Assembly (NCBI GenBank): GCA_016490735.1
Contig: JAEMWC010000288.1
Span: forward strand, 1-64,000
From: Pachyseris speciosa
Taxonomy: Eukaryota; Cnidaria; Anthozoa; Scleractinia; Pachyseridae
Direction of reading: 5' to 3'
DNA length: 64,000 nucleotides
A program made the translations under genes and the position numbers. Positions 34,301 to 43,104 of the stretch are shown piece after piece. The notes beneath the pieces were generated by a model. The model searched no databases and was not told the origin of the DNA. It was given only the letters and a program-made list of their open reading frames with translations. Numbering within the stretch: the stretch's first letter is position 1; each line of letters opens with the position of its first letter.

Positions 34301-36085
34301 CTTGATAAGTATGTTGACAGAAAAGACTTCGAGTTAATGCAAATGGACACCGATAGCAACTATCTAGCAATGACAGGGGAGAAGCTGGAGGATGTTGTAC
34401 GTCCTCACATGCGAGAGGAATTTGAAGCCGACAAAAAGAATTGGTTGGCATGGGACAAGTGGAGTGGGCGAAAACCAGGGTTGTTTAACTCTTTTCCGAC
34501 GGACATTTTGTTCGTCTTCTTTCCAATTTTCGGAGGGTAGGAGGTCAAATCGACCTGGCTACTCCATATAAGGGGTTACCACGGCGATTTTGCTGGGCCA
34601 CAACACCGAAGACTCTATCTTTGTTGTCACGCTTGTCACGCTAGCTGTCGTTTATTTCTAAACGAACACTGCAGCTACAATTCGTTGCTTATTTGATTTA
34701 GAAGTGTCGTTTTTGGAGCCATTTTCCACCTCAGAAGCCCCCTTCCTGGCATCATAAAGCTGGGTTGATGGTTAAAGGCAATCCTTTGAAAGAAAACGGA
34801 GGAGAGAAGCAATTTCACACGAAGTAGGCCGCCCAAAGTATGCGAGCGCCATTCACGGAATGAAGTTGTGTCTTTCGCCGTTTTGTGAGTGGATTCCAGG
34901 ACCTGGAATGACAATTTTGGCGATTTTTGACATGTAAATGATGCAATCGCTGCAATGTTTTGCCAGCAGAACCGGGAGGCTCGACACTTATAAAAAATAT
35001 CTGAAATGAAAATTGGCGGACCTCCATGTCGCCGTTACGCAAGAGCGTCCCAGAATTCCTTTGGGTCACAAACGCGAACATTACAGACCGTGAGAGCAAT
35101 TGAAATCAAATAGCGTTATCCAGGTCGCGCTAACAAAGTGAGTGGGAAAATGTGGAATAGATTGCAAGAAGTGGAGTCGAAGCTTTCTGCCAACGTAGAC
35201 TTTAAGCTCAATTGGATTTTTTGTCTTAGACACTGCCAGACAAAGTTGCATATTGTTTGGTGTTGTCCAAGGCGTTCTAAGGCAACATTTTTTGTTTGCA
35301 ACAGAATAAACGGTCATATTCCATGAAAATTGGGAGTTTTAGGGTGGCAAAGTATAAAAGCTTGAGCATTTGGCAATAACAATGGCTCATTTCAACCATA
35401 GACCTGGGATTTGGAAAAGTTGCAGGTATACCAAAGCATGGGTGGATATACACCCGTAACTGCAGAGCATGACGGAAATGAGTTAAACTTGAATGTGCAG
35501 GAGAGCGAATGATTGCGCTTTGCTCAAAATGTTACTTCGTTGATGTTGATGGTAAATACGCGAAATTTTCTTCAAAAGGAGTGTCAAAAAGACAAAATGA
35601 ATTCGGTGGGAGCGTTTCAAAGCTGCGCTTGAGGGAGAGAAAGATATGGCTGAAAACACAGGTTTTCGAATTCATGAAGAGAAATAGTCACTTGGTTTGT
35701 CCGTTTATTACGACAAGCGGCACATGTTGCCGGATGGGATTCACAGGGAACCAATTGAGTATCACATTTCAAAAGAAATATTTTTGGAAGGAATGTGCCT
35801 CACCAGAAGATTCCAACGAATTACATTCGGATGAATTTTATTCAAGTGTTTGCAGAGGAATTATATGGAGACTTCTTCGAAGAAGAGTTGTAGAGTTCCT
35901 CTTTGCACACGGAGACGAGGGAAGACGAAAATCGTTGTTTGCACAAATGCAGGTGTGAATTTCATAGGGCTTTTTTGTCTTGTTTAAGAGAAGGAGAAAT
36001 TCATAAATATGATTTACCCTGGCAAAAATATTGTGACACGTTTCACGAAATAATCCCGAGGAGTTATTACGAAAGGAAGAGATGA
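31312..36085 (+). pseudogene. polB: Protein-primed family B DNA polymerase (Polinton PolB), broken and interrupted
   Basis: Replicates the element using a terminal protein as primer. Traces in order: an N-terminal region (31312-31800), a C2HC-type finger at about 32050-32110 (LTQCDQKFTRLGDLYRHSNG), exonuclease motif GFNSRKYDLN near 32892 and YNNLDVVP near 33277, polymerase motif A YDANGLYLST near 33584, the motif B region at about 34043, and motif C with catalytic DTDS near 34350. The longest open piece is 32707-34038 (443 codons). Stops or frameshifts occur near 31520, 31620, 31835-31880, 32070, 33680, 33875 and 34040, and again after 35650. A piggyBac-type element (34489-35486) splits the gene after motif C; coding text resumes at 35487 in the same frame (ALCSKCYFVDVDGKYAKFS). 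The C-terminal end around 35900-36085 is uncertain. Confidence 0.85.
34489..35486. mobile_element. piggyBac-type non-autonomous element in polB, TTAA duplication
   Basis: TTAA stands on both sides (34485-34488 and 35483-35486). The ends are inverted repeats (ctcttttccg left; cggaaatgag right, one mismatch). TTAA duplication with short TIRs is the hallmark of piggyBac. The 1-kb interior has only short frames and no transposase. The polymerase reading frame is the same on both sides of the insertion, which fixes the borders to the base. Confidence 0.85.
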
Positions 36086-36095
36086 GTGAAGAATC

Positions 36096-37076
36096 TCAGT
36101 CGGGGTTAATCGGAGGTAACTCTGTGTCTGGTGGAACAACCATCAATTCTTCCCGCACGAAACTGCGCTTTGGTCCGTCGTGACCTCCCGCCTCGGGGCG
36201 GGAAATCCAATATAAAACAGGTTGGTCTGGTTTTATCATTACTCGTTCAACGGTGAAAGTTCGCAAAGACGAAACAGGATCGGTGGCTCTTCGCACACCC
36301 CCTTCCAATTCCCCTGGTGCAAAAAGATAACGCACTTCGACACCAGTTGGAAGTCTTCTTTCTGCTGCTCCGACAGGTCTTCCAAAAGGAACTGTGGAGG
36401 GTTCTGCGACAACCCTTCGTTGTTTTATCGCATCGACAGGTTTGGCATCTATCAACCGCGTGACTCGTTTGTTGTTCACAGCAACAACCCGCGGAAGCCG
36501 CTGTACCCATGCCACAGACCGCTCCCCCTCGGGTAGTCGCATTTCTACTGCATATTGGTGGCGAAACAACCCCTCTGCCAACGTTCGGTTCCACCGCTCC
36601 ACAATCGTTTGGTCGCGGTGCACTTCGGGATGCCCGCGCCGGATGGTTGTACCGTGCTTCGCCATCATTTGCGAGACAGCACCCATGAACTCTTGCCCAG
36701 GGTCGACTTGCAGCATCTTCGGCCATTGCAGCGGCCCGCGTTTGTAAATTTTCTCGAAAGCCGCAGCAACTTCCTCCGCGCTCTTTGTGGTTAGAGCCTC
36801 AGCTCGGCCTCTTTGTATCTGCTCTGCTCACATCAACAACCGTCAGCGCGCATTTCCAAAGTTTGCCCCAATCCTGTCGTGCGGCATGTAAAGCAGGTCA
36901 GCTTGGTGTACCGCGTTGGGAATGGGCACATCGAACTTCGGACGAGGAATTTTCGAAGGTGGGGGGAGAAAGATTTGCCAAACAGCCTGTCTCTGCAGAA
37001 ACAAAAAGCTTGGCAGGTGTTCGCTCCCTCCAAACCACCACCACTTGGGGTGAGTGAAGAAAAAAGGGAGTGGCAT
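36096..37076 (-). pseudogene. RVE-type integrase of the Polinton, frameshifted
   Basis: Catalyses insertion of the element. Read leftwards from the ATG at 37076 (MPLPFFFTHP). Near 36990 the sequence QAVWQIFLPPP precedes PRPKFDVPIPNAVHQADLLY, with the first catalytic Asp. The second Asp lies in LQVDPGQEFMG near 36710 and the Glu in IVERWNRTL, 34 residues on, giving a DDE triad. The C-terminal part (YLFAPGELEGG, VREELMVVPPDT) is the usual Polinton tail and runs to the stop at 36096. At least two frame changes occur between 36840 and 37010, so the catalytic core is split. The last 206 codons are open. It lies head-to-head with the zinc-ribbon ORF at 37089, with 12 bases between the starts. Confidence 0.85.
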
Positions 37077-37088
37077 TGCGGGGAGAAG

Positions 37089-37552
37089 ATGGAGGAAAAA
37101 TCGAAAGCTTTCGAACTTGTTTGTCCAAAATGCGGGCTGGTACAAAAACTCGACACAGTGTTTCACCCCCGGAGAGAAGAGAAAGGTTGGCAGCCGGTTG
37201 TGATTCCCCAAACCCACATCCGCAAAACTCTGCAAAGATACAACATTTTCAACGCAGTTAACACCTGCGCGTTGCCAGGAGGACGAGAGTGTGGCGCGGT
37301 GCGGGGGTGTTTTTGGGAAACATCATACACGAGTTCGCGAACTTTGACAAGAAGTCGGTCAATTACATTTGTTTCTTCCACAACTATTTCAAATCAGTTC
37401 CAGTGGAAGTTTGGCCGCGCAAAAAAGAAATTCTCGCAAAAAATTTACCAGCTTTCAAGAGAATTCAACCAAAGACACGACAAAAGGCGCAACAAAGGTT
37501 CGAAAGGTGGTGGTGGAATGCCGTCAGTTCGAAAAGGTACGAAGGGTGGTGA
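37089..37552 (+). pseudogene. Zinc-ribbon ORF of unknown function, one frameshift
   Basis: From ATG 37089 the first part reads MEEKSKAFELVCPKCGLVQK, a CPKCG zinc-knuckle start, followed by VVIPQTHIRKTLQRYNIFNA and a Cys pair (CALPGGREC). Near 37300 the frame shifts, and the second part (VFLGNIIHEFANFDKKSVNY, FKSVPVEVWPRKKEILAKN, RFERWWWNAVSSKRY) runs to TGA at 37552. Total about 154 residues. The codon pattern, the head-to-head start with the integrase and the tail-to-tail end with the membrane protein argue that it is a real Polinton gene. I do not recognise a family; a DNA- or RNA-binding or transcription role is only a guess from the zinc ribbon. Confidence 0.55.
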
Positions 37553-37572
37553 ACTGCAGCAAAGCTGCAAAG

Positions 37573-38097
37573 TTAGTTTCCAGTGAACCGTTTGGAGTAC
37601 TTCCTCTGTAGTTTTTCAGGGATTTCCATGCAGTGGTCGGAAATGATGTCGTCTTTCATTTTCAGATTGTCAAGAAACTCCTTTTCATTGAAAGGTTCTC
37701 GCTGGAGATAAAACGGTATTTCACCCAATACTTTTTTGTATTCCAATCGAACTGAGTCGGCTTTCTCAATTTTTTTGGCATAATTTTTTTGCTTCGCAAC
37801 AGCTTTGACGAGAGGACTAAAACCCGCTAAAACAGCCATTACTTCAGGCCTGAGAGTGACTCCTCCAGCGACAATACCACTCACAATTGTTTTTGCGGCA
37901 ACCACATCACAAAACAAGTTTCTGCGTTTGAACGTTTGAAAAAGTCTGTTGTAGCCCCAATGTTTGTTGTGGTAAAAAGCATAGTACTGTTTTAACATAT
38001 CGACTGTTTCCTTCGGAAGGGATTGGTCGATGTGGTTGAAGTCAAAGATGTTGAGAGGGGAGAGCGAGGCTTTCTGTTTGGCAACCACATTATACAC
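37573..38097 (-). CDS. Polinton protein with hydrophobic segment, unknown function
   Basis: An open minus-strand frame of up to 174 codons ending at 37573. The first in-frame ATG gives about 140 residues (MLKQYYAFYHNKHWGYNRLF); the intact start may have been lost. The centre has a hydrophobic, Gly-rich segment (TIVSGIVAGGVTLRPEVMAV, then LAGFSPLVKAVAKQ) that could span or insert into a membrane. It is followed by a charged helical part (KNYAKKIEKADSVRLEYKKV). Similar short proteins with a central GG-VTL hydrophobic stretch accompany Polintons in other cnidarians, by my recollection of the family. It lies between fibre and integrase genes, same strand as both. Function not known; holin-like or membrane-remodelling roles are conceivable. 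Confidence 0.5.
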   Translation of the reverse strand: MYNVVAKQKASLSPLNIFDFNHIDQSLPKETVDMLKQYYAFYHNKHWGYNRLFQTFKRRNLFCDVVAAKTIVSGIVAGGVTLRPEVMAVLAGFSPLVKAVAKQKNYAKKIEKADSVRLEYKKVLGEIPFYLQREPFNEKEFLDNLKMKDDIISDHCMEIPEKLQRKYSKRFTGN

Positions 38098-38356
38098 AAG
38101 TAAAAAATTTCACAAAGTAGTATTTCTCAATTTTTGACGCAGAGGAAAATAACTAAACCTCTCACATTGTTAACCGTACAACTAAAAGAAGGCCCAACCG
38201 TAATTTTGAGCGAAAGATGAAATTCGTGTCTCTCACTTGGGGACCAAACCCCTCTTTGGTGTTTGAAAAATTGAAGTACCCGTGAACATACATTGGAAAA
38301 CTTCTAACACCTCCCTACGCAAACCGCAAAGCCTTCAACAACACGACGTTTCCACC

Positions 38357-40347
38357 CTAAAAACGAAGAACCTCATGAATTCCATGTCCATTCAAATCCA
38401 AATTACCATGCATTTTTGTTCTTCCATTATCATCAACTTCGAAACCACCCCCATTTTTTCCAACCACACTGTATCCCTTGGCGTTCAAGTCTGTGTGCAA
38501 GACAAGTAGTTGGTTTGAACTATCAAACAATCGGGTATTCCCATCTCCAACATATTTTCCATTCAATTTAAGAAATCACCAAGTCTTGGTTGATACATGG
38601 AAAATCCATTGAAATCCATTCCCGTCTGCATTTCAACACCAGAAACCCCCGAACTTGGGGAAAATATTTTTTGACCATCATTAACAATGTTGAAATAATT
38701 TAAATCTCCTCCCATTTTTGGGTTCAAGATGCCCTTTCCATTCAGATCCAAATCAGTTTGCATCACCATTCGCCCGTTTTTTGCGAAGAAAATTTGGTCA
38801 AACACCGTGGAAGGTACTTTCGTCACAGTCCCATTTAAACTGTAGATAACCATACGCCCAGTGGGATTAGGAAATGCTGTTTTCCCATGTAGATCAAAGT
38901 AAAGATATTCTCGTTGGCCGGCCTGTCGCTTTTCGAAGTGCAGCACCGTTTTGACACAGCCGGCGATGGAAGCTGTCGCTTGGAATGTTTTCGAGGTTTG
39001 CGCACCGAACAACAACGTGTCGGCAGTTGCATGAACGCTGACATCTCTCATTTCAGGTGGGAAAAACTCAACAAGACAAGTATAAAAACCAATTGGGAGC
39101 CTGAAAAGGTTGAAACCAATTCTGCAGCGATATTGTTCAGTTCCATCTTTATCATCAATGACAGTGAAATTGTACGCCGATTGGTTTATTTGGTGAGGAG
39201 AGGCTGTAAGTTTTGAAATAATAAACACCCTAATGTTGTTTTTACTTGAGGATTCATTTACGTTTTCCATCAGATATTTGAAGGGGTTTTCTTGTGGTCT
39301 GGTGCCAGAGGCATCTACATGCGTCTCGTCGACATATTTCTTGGTCGCCCCACTACTTGGAACCACAGGGTCTTTCAAGTTCGCGAGCGTGTTGTTGTGC
39401 ATGTCAATGTCCCCAGAAAGTTTGAGAAAAGGAGCTTGGTCGACATAAATTTTGTTGACCGCATGTTTGTCGTTTGTGGGCGCTCCAAGGTTTCCGATTT
39501 TGTGGTTGGCCATCGACAAATCCCCATACATTGCAGTCGAGCCATCCCTTTTAACGAAATACTCGTCGACATATCGCTTGTTCACCGCATCTTTGAGGTT
39601 CAAGGGGGGCGCAAGATTCGCGATTGCGTTGTCGTTCATGTTCAAATCTGTTTGCGCGATTGCGTCGAATTTAGTTCGCAACCCTTGGTCCACATATTTT
39701 TTGTTGACGGCGTTGCTGGAAGGCGTGCTAGAATCGGCGTCTTTCAAATCTTCAATGGCATACCCGTTCATGTTCAAATCCCCCCACGCCGGGTTCGTTC
39801 CATCACGTTTCAAACAGTGCGATTTCTGATTCGACGTAGCTTTTATTTGTGGCATCGAGGATGTCTTTGGGATAACCAAGTTTGGTGATCAGATTTTCCC
39901 CTATGTTGAGATTTCCAGTCATCGTAGTGCTGCCACCTTTTTCATGTCTCCTGTTCCTGACCCCGCAGGCCCCGCAGGCCCTGCAGGCCCTTGAATTCCT
40001 TGAGGGCCGATGGCGCCGAGAGGGCCTGTGAGTCCTCGCAGGCCTTGCATACCTTGCGGACCTCGTGGACCTGTCTGGCCGGGATCCCCTTTTTGTCCTT
40101 GTGGACCTCGCGGACCTTGAGAACCTGGTGGACCTTGCGCGCCTTGCAAACCTTGTGGACCTGTCGTCCCGGGATCGCCTTGTTGTCTTCGCCTCCCGTG
40201 TGGACCTTGTGCGCCGGTTGGTCCTGTGGGACCGCGATCTCCCTTTTCCCCACGTAAACCACGCGGACCAAGGGGGCCACGAGAACCAGGGGTTCCTTCT
40301 CCTGCTCTTCGGAAAAAACTTCCAAAGCGTTCGTTCAACCACCCCAT
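38357..40347 (-). pseudogene. Fibre-like protein: collagen stalk plus phage-tail-like repeats, frameshifted
   Basis: Starts at ATG 40347 ([18 protein letters not shown]), overlapping the ATPase stop by 13 bases. Residues 20-130 are about 37 uninterrupted Gly-X-Y triplets, a collagen-like trimerising stalk. Five repeats of about 40-45 residues follow, pattern LNMNxxxIxNL ... AVNKxYVD (examples GDLNMNGYAIEDL, TDLNMNDNAIANL), as seen in tail fibres of bacteriophages. Next comes a region rich in beta-type residues (38830-39200) and further LDLNG-type repeats to the stop at 38357. The reading frame changes near 39935, 39850 and 38565, so at least four pieces make up the gene. A receptor-binding spike is the likely role by analogy; the ligand is unknown. 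Confidence 0.7.
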
Positions 40348-40937
40348 ATCTTTTCTATATCCTTTCGTTGAAATTTTTCTTCATCTCTTTCTTCGGTTTG
40401 TCGTAGTAAAAGAAAGAAATTTTTTTCAGTTGCGCGGTTCAGCAGGTTGGGGGGCACCCCCAGATTGGCAGCGATCAGTCTGTTCTCTCTTTCAGGGAAA
40501 GCAAAAACACAGAAATGGCTGCAGTTATCGTGGATGATTTTTGGGGTTTTGAAAAAGTCCTGTGAAAGATAAATAACAGCGCAGTTGTGGTGACGGCCAC
40601 CAACGAAACATTCCACAATGTCGTCTTGGTGTTTTTCACAAACCAAGTCGTCGAACACAACAATCTTCCAGTTGTCAGGCCCATCCTCAGGAAGGGGAAG
40701 TTCGTCAAGAGGAATGATGTCATCCCCTCCAAACCCTTCAATAACTTCGTAACCCACAAGGACCTGCATAAGTGCTTGGAACTTGTTCTGGTGAAGGTTC
40801 TTCGAGAAAAGTAAGACCTTGTCATACATCAACTGCTTGGGAAACATGTGCAGCAGGGTGTTTGTCTTACCGGAACCGCTTGGTCCACAAATAAACCTGC
40901 GGAAAATGTCCTCAAGCATTGCCGGATGACCTTGCAT
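40335..40937 (-). CDS. DNA-packaging ATPase (FtsK/HerA-type, A32-like)
   Basis: Pumps DNA into the capsid. An intact minus-strand frame from the Met at 40937 ([15 protein letters not shown]; a second Met six codons on is possible) to the stop at 40335, about 200 residues. Walker A is [13 protein letters not shown] near residue 17-29, and Walker B is [10 protein letters not shown] sensor-like stretch ([20 protein letters not shown]) and the C-terminal [20 protein letters not shown] follow, all typical of Polinton ATPases. One of the few undamaged genes of the element. Its start faces the acidic ORF on the other strand, so the two probably share a promoter region; its stop overlaps the fibre gene start. 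Confidence 0.9.
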   Translation of the reverse strand: MQGHPAMLEDIFRRFICGPSGSGKTNTLLHMFPKQLMYDKVLLFSKNLHQNKFQALMQVLVGYEVIEGFGGDDIIPLDELPLPEDGPDNWKIVVFDDLVCEKHQDDIVECFVGGRHHNCAVIYLSQDFFKTPKIIHDNCSHFCVFAFPERENRLIAANLGVPPNLLNRATEKNFFLLLRQTEERDEEKFQRKDIEKIWGG

Positions 40938-41804
40938 CCAATTTTTTTCCTCCGAGCTGGGTTCATAGTTCTGAAGAAGTTTCGCGAACGTGCAAAGGCA
41001 GAAGCCGCGCTCGAACAACATGAACGAGAAATCGTTGATGCGTTGGGGGAAGCGGCCGCGGAAAAACTTTTCAAACCAGCCACAAAATGTTTGGACGTCA
41101 ACCAGCCAGCAAATGACGACAATAACGTCGATGACGTTGGGGACGTTGGGCCAGACTACGCAATTAACCCATTCGATTGGGAAAATTTCCAACCGGAGAT
41201 TGATTATCAACCAAAGGTTGACGTGCCAACCCCACCTCCTTCGCCTGCTGACAATTACGTCAATGACGTCGAGGACGTTGAGGAAGAGTTTGAATTCCCC
41301 CCGCCTCCTCCACCTTTGGAGCGCCAGACCTGGCCCTCGCTAGTTGAAACAACCAAATTCATCAGCGGCAAACAGCTGTCGAACAGGTTGCGTTCTATCA
41401 CCAGCCTAATCACGAAGTTCGAAAAAACGACCGACCCTGCCAGCCAAAGAGTGAAGGATCGTGAGTCACCATTGTTCGGCTACTCTTTGGAGGCTTTGAA
41501 ACGTGAAAAAGCTGCGATTCTCGAACAAAAAGGAAAAAGTGGGCGGGTTTCGTTGGAAGAGCAACTCCAAGAGGGGAAAAAGAGTTTGAAGAAAAGCCGC
41601 GCACGAAAAAAACCCGCCCGCGAGCCGTCACCCTTGGAAAAGGCTTACGAGCAAATTTCTTCGCGCAGGCCCACTTTTGCGGGTGATGAAGATGATGATG
41701 ATGACAATGACGTTTGGGACGTCGGGGAAGAAGAATGGATGGAGGGAAGCGGGGCAACCTATTCACACCAGGCGGACTTTGAGACAATGATCAATGATTT
41801 GTAA
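40926..41804 (+). CDS. Acidic, proline-rich Polinton ORF, unknown function
   Basis: Open frame of 292 codons from ATG 40926; the true start may be near 40966, because the first residues overlap the ATPase gene antisense. An N-terminal helix (FRERAKAEAALEQHEREIVD) is followed by a long acidic, Pro-rich region (VPTPPPSPADNYVNDVEDVE, PPPPPPLERQTWPSL), a conserved-looking middle (SLVETTKFISGKQLSNRLRS), a basic stretch (KSLKKSRARKKPAREPSP) and a final Asp run (GDEDDDDDNDVWDVGEEEW). No catalytic motif is visible. The position before penton and capsid genes and the disordered, charged character suggest a scaffold or assembly factor, which is inference only. It has no stop or frameshift. Confidence 0.65.
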   Translation: MTLHPIFFLRAGFIVLKKFRERAKAEAALEQHEREIVDALGEAAAEKLFKPATKCLDVNQPANDDNNVDDVGDVGPDYAINPFDWENFQPEIDYQPKVDVPTPPPSPADNYVNDVEDVEEEFEFPPPPPPLERQTWPSLVETTKFISGKQLSNRLRSITSLITKFEKTTDPASQRVKDRESPLFGYSLEALKREKAAILEQKGKSGRVSLEEQLQEGKKSLKKSRARKKPAREPSPLEKAYEQISSRRPTFAGDEDDDDDNDVWDVGEEEWMEGSGATYSHQADFETMINDL

Positions 41805-41807
41805 GTA

Positions 41808-41945
41808 ATGTTGGGCTCACTACGTGCAGGAAATTCATCGACCAAACTCAGGCGAGATATTGGAAAGCTACTTTCCGAACTTATTCGTCGAAACTTTTTA
41901 ACCAAGACGGTGGCGAAAAGAATTTTCCGTGATTACATAGGATGA
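41808..41945 (+). CDS. Small basic ORF of 45 codons with ATGA overlap to penton
   Basis: ATG 41808 to TGA 41945, only four bases after the stop of the acidic ORF. The stop overlaps the penton start as ATGA. The translation opens MLGSLRAGNSSTKLRRDIGK and ends VAKRIFRDYIG; it is helical and basic. The tight packing on both sides supports a genuine small gene. No family recognised. Confidence 0.45.
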   Translation: MLGSLRAGNSSTKLRRDIGKLLSELIRRNFLTKTVAKRIFRDYIG

Positions 41946-42725
41946 AAAAAAATCTGCACCTGCTGCTCGAATCCAGGATCGCGAGATTGCAAAAAGGGGT
42001 GGGTGACCAGCCGACCCACAATTTCGAAATTTTCTTTCCCAAGAGTATTTTCCTTGGGTCCGACGGGAAATACGTAGCCGCCCTCAGGGAACGCATCACC
42101 ATGACATACTCTTGGCACAACGTCGCGGCACAATACAACAACAACCAACTGAAATGGCGAAAAAGGGGTGATGATGATGCTGCTTGGAAAACTTTGACCA
42201 TCCCCGACGGGATGTACAGCTACACCAACCTCGCCTCTTTCATCCAAGCGCACACGGGGTACGTAAATAAGAATGCCACTGAAAACGAGCACATCTTCAA
42301 TATACACTTCGATTTGACGATTTACCGAGTGGTGATCGGAATCGCAAAAGCAGACTACGAGCTGGGCCTTTCCATCGGTGAGGGAACTGCTCGGTCTTGA
42401 TAAAAAAATCTTGCGAAATTCAACAAGTTTCGTTGGTGAAAGAATCCCGAACACCACGAGAGGCGTTGACTGGGTTTTCATCCACTGTGATTTGATCACA
42501 AGGGAGGTGAAAGACGTCCCGGCTGATGTTTTGTATAGCATTTCCACTATGGATCTCCCCGTCAGTTTTCCTTTTGAAAAGGAACCCTTTCACCTTGAAT
42601 TTCATCCCGTCAGCAAAACCCAAATCGATAGTGTGCGAATCCAAATATCGGATGGGGATAATAACATTTTGGACCTCAACGACTCTGATGCTGCTTTGTC
42701 CCTTGTCATGCGTGGTGAATGGTGA
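41942..42725 (+). pseudogene. Penton (minor capsid protein), one frameshift
   Basis: Forms the fivefold vertices of the virion. The first frame (41942-42400) contains the jelly-roll strands with AWKTLTIPDGMYSYTNLASF, the characteristic W-x-x-(I/L)-x-(I/V)-P-x-G-x-Y motif of Polinton and adintovirus pentons. The second frame (about 42385-42725) holds GVDWVFIHCDLITREV and the end motif QIDSVRIQISDGDNNILDLN. A single frame change around 42380-42400 splits the gene; together about 260 residues, the normal size. It begins in an ATGA overlap with the small ORF upstream and is followed by a small helical ORF and the major capsid gene. Confidence 0.8.
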
Positions 42726-42807
42726 GGGTGAAGGTGAATTTCCGCCCCAGGGTGGAGAGGGAAATTTCACTCAAAGGAATATACGAATGCCTCAAGTGAG
42801 TGAGTAG

Positions 42808-43104
42808 ACAAGAATCTTCGACCCCAACTTTGGGCGTTTTCGGTTTAAAAACAAAGGCACGGGTTTGATCCGTGATGCCATTGCGCCTCTCGTCCAGCAA
42901 GCTGAGAAACAGGCAGCTGCATCCAAGGAAAAAGAAACACAAAAAACCCTTTTGAAAATCAGCGAGCTTGTATCGAAACAGATCCTCGAACTTTTAAACG
43001 GACGAGGAAAATCCAAAAGGTGGAATCACCCAAAGGTGGAGAACACCTCGAAGAGGAAGGATGCAACTTGGAAGTTGAATCAAATTCTCACCAACCGACT
43101 TTGA
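42808..43104 (+). CDS. Small helical Polinton ORF between penton and capsid genes
   Basis: The frame runs from the codon after a TAG at 42805 to TGA 43104, about 98 codons. It opens RIFDPNFGRFRFKNKGTGLI and continues into a helical, charged region (QQAEKQAAASKEKETQKTL). No ATG lies at the left end, so the start codon may be mutated, or the only start is non-canonical. The stop abuts the major capsid start directly (TGA then ATG at 43105). Likely a small virion or assembly component; no family recognised. Confidence 0.45.
   Translation, partial: TRIFDPNFGRFRFKNKGTGLIRDAIAPLVQQAEKQAAASKEKETQKTLLKISELVSKQILELLNGRGKSKRWNHPKVENTSKRKDATWKLNQILTNRL

Noticed and set aside
34675..34914. 79-codon minus frame inside the piggyBac-type element as a transposase piece
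   Set aside because: No DDD motif or other transposase feature; the element is taken as non-autonomous.
36813..37088. Upstream extension of the zinc-ribbon frame
   Set aside because: Antisense to the integrase N-terminal half, where the minus strand has clear family motifs; the gene is started at 37089.
39292..39888. 198-codon plus-strand frame
   Set aside because: Antisense to the fibre gene repeats; the repeat structure keeps the complementary frame open.
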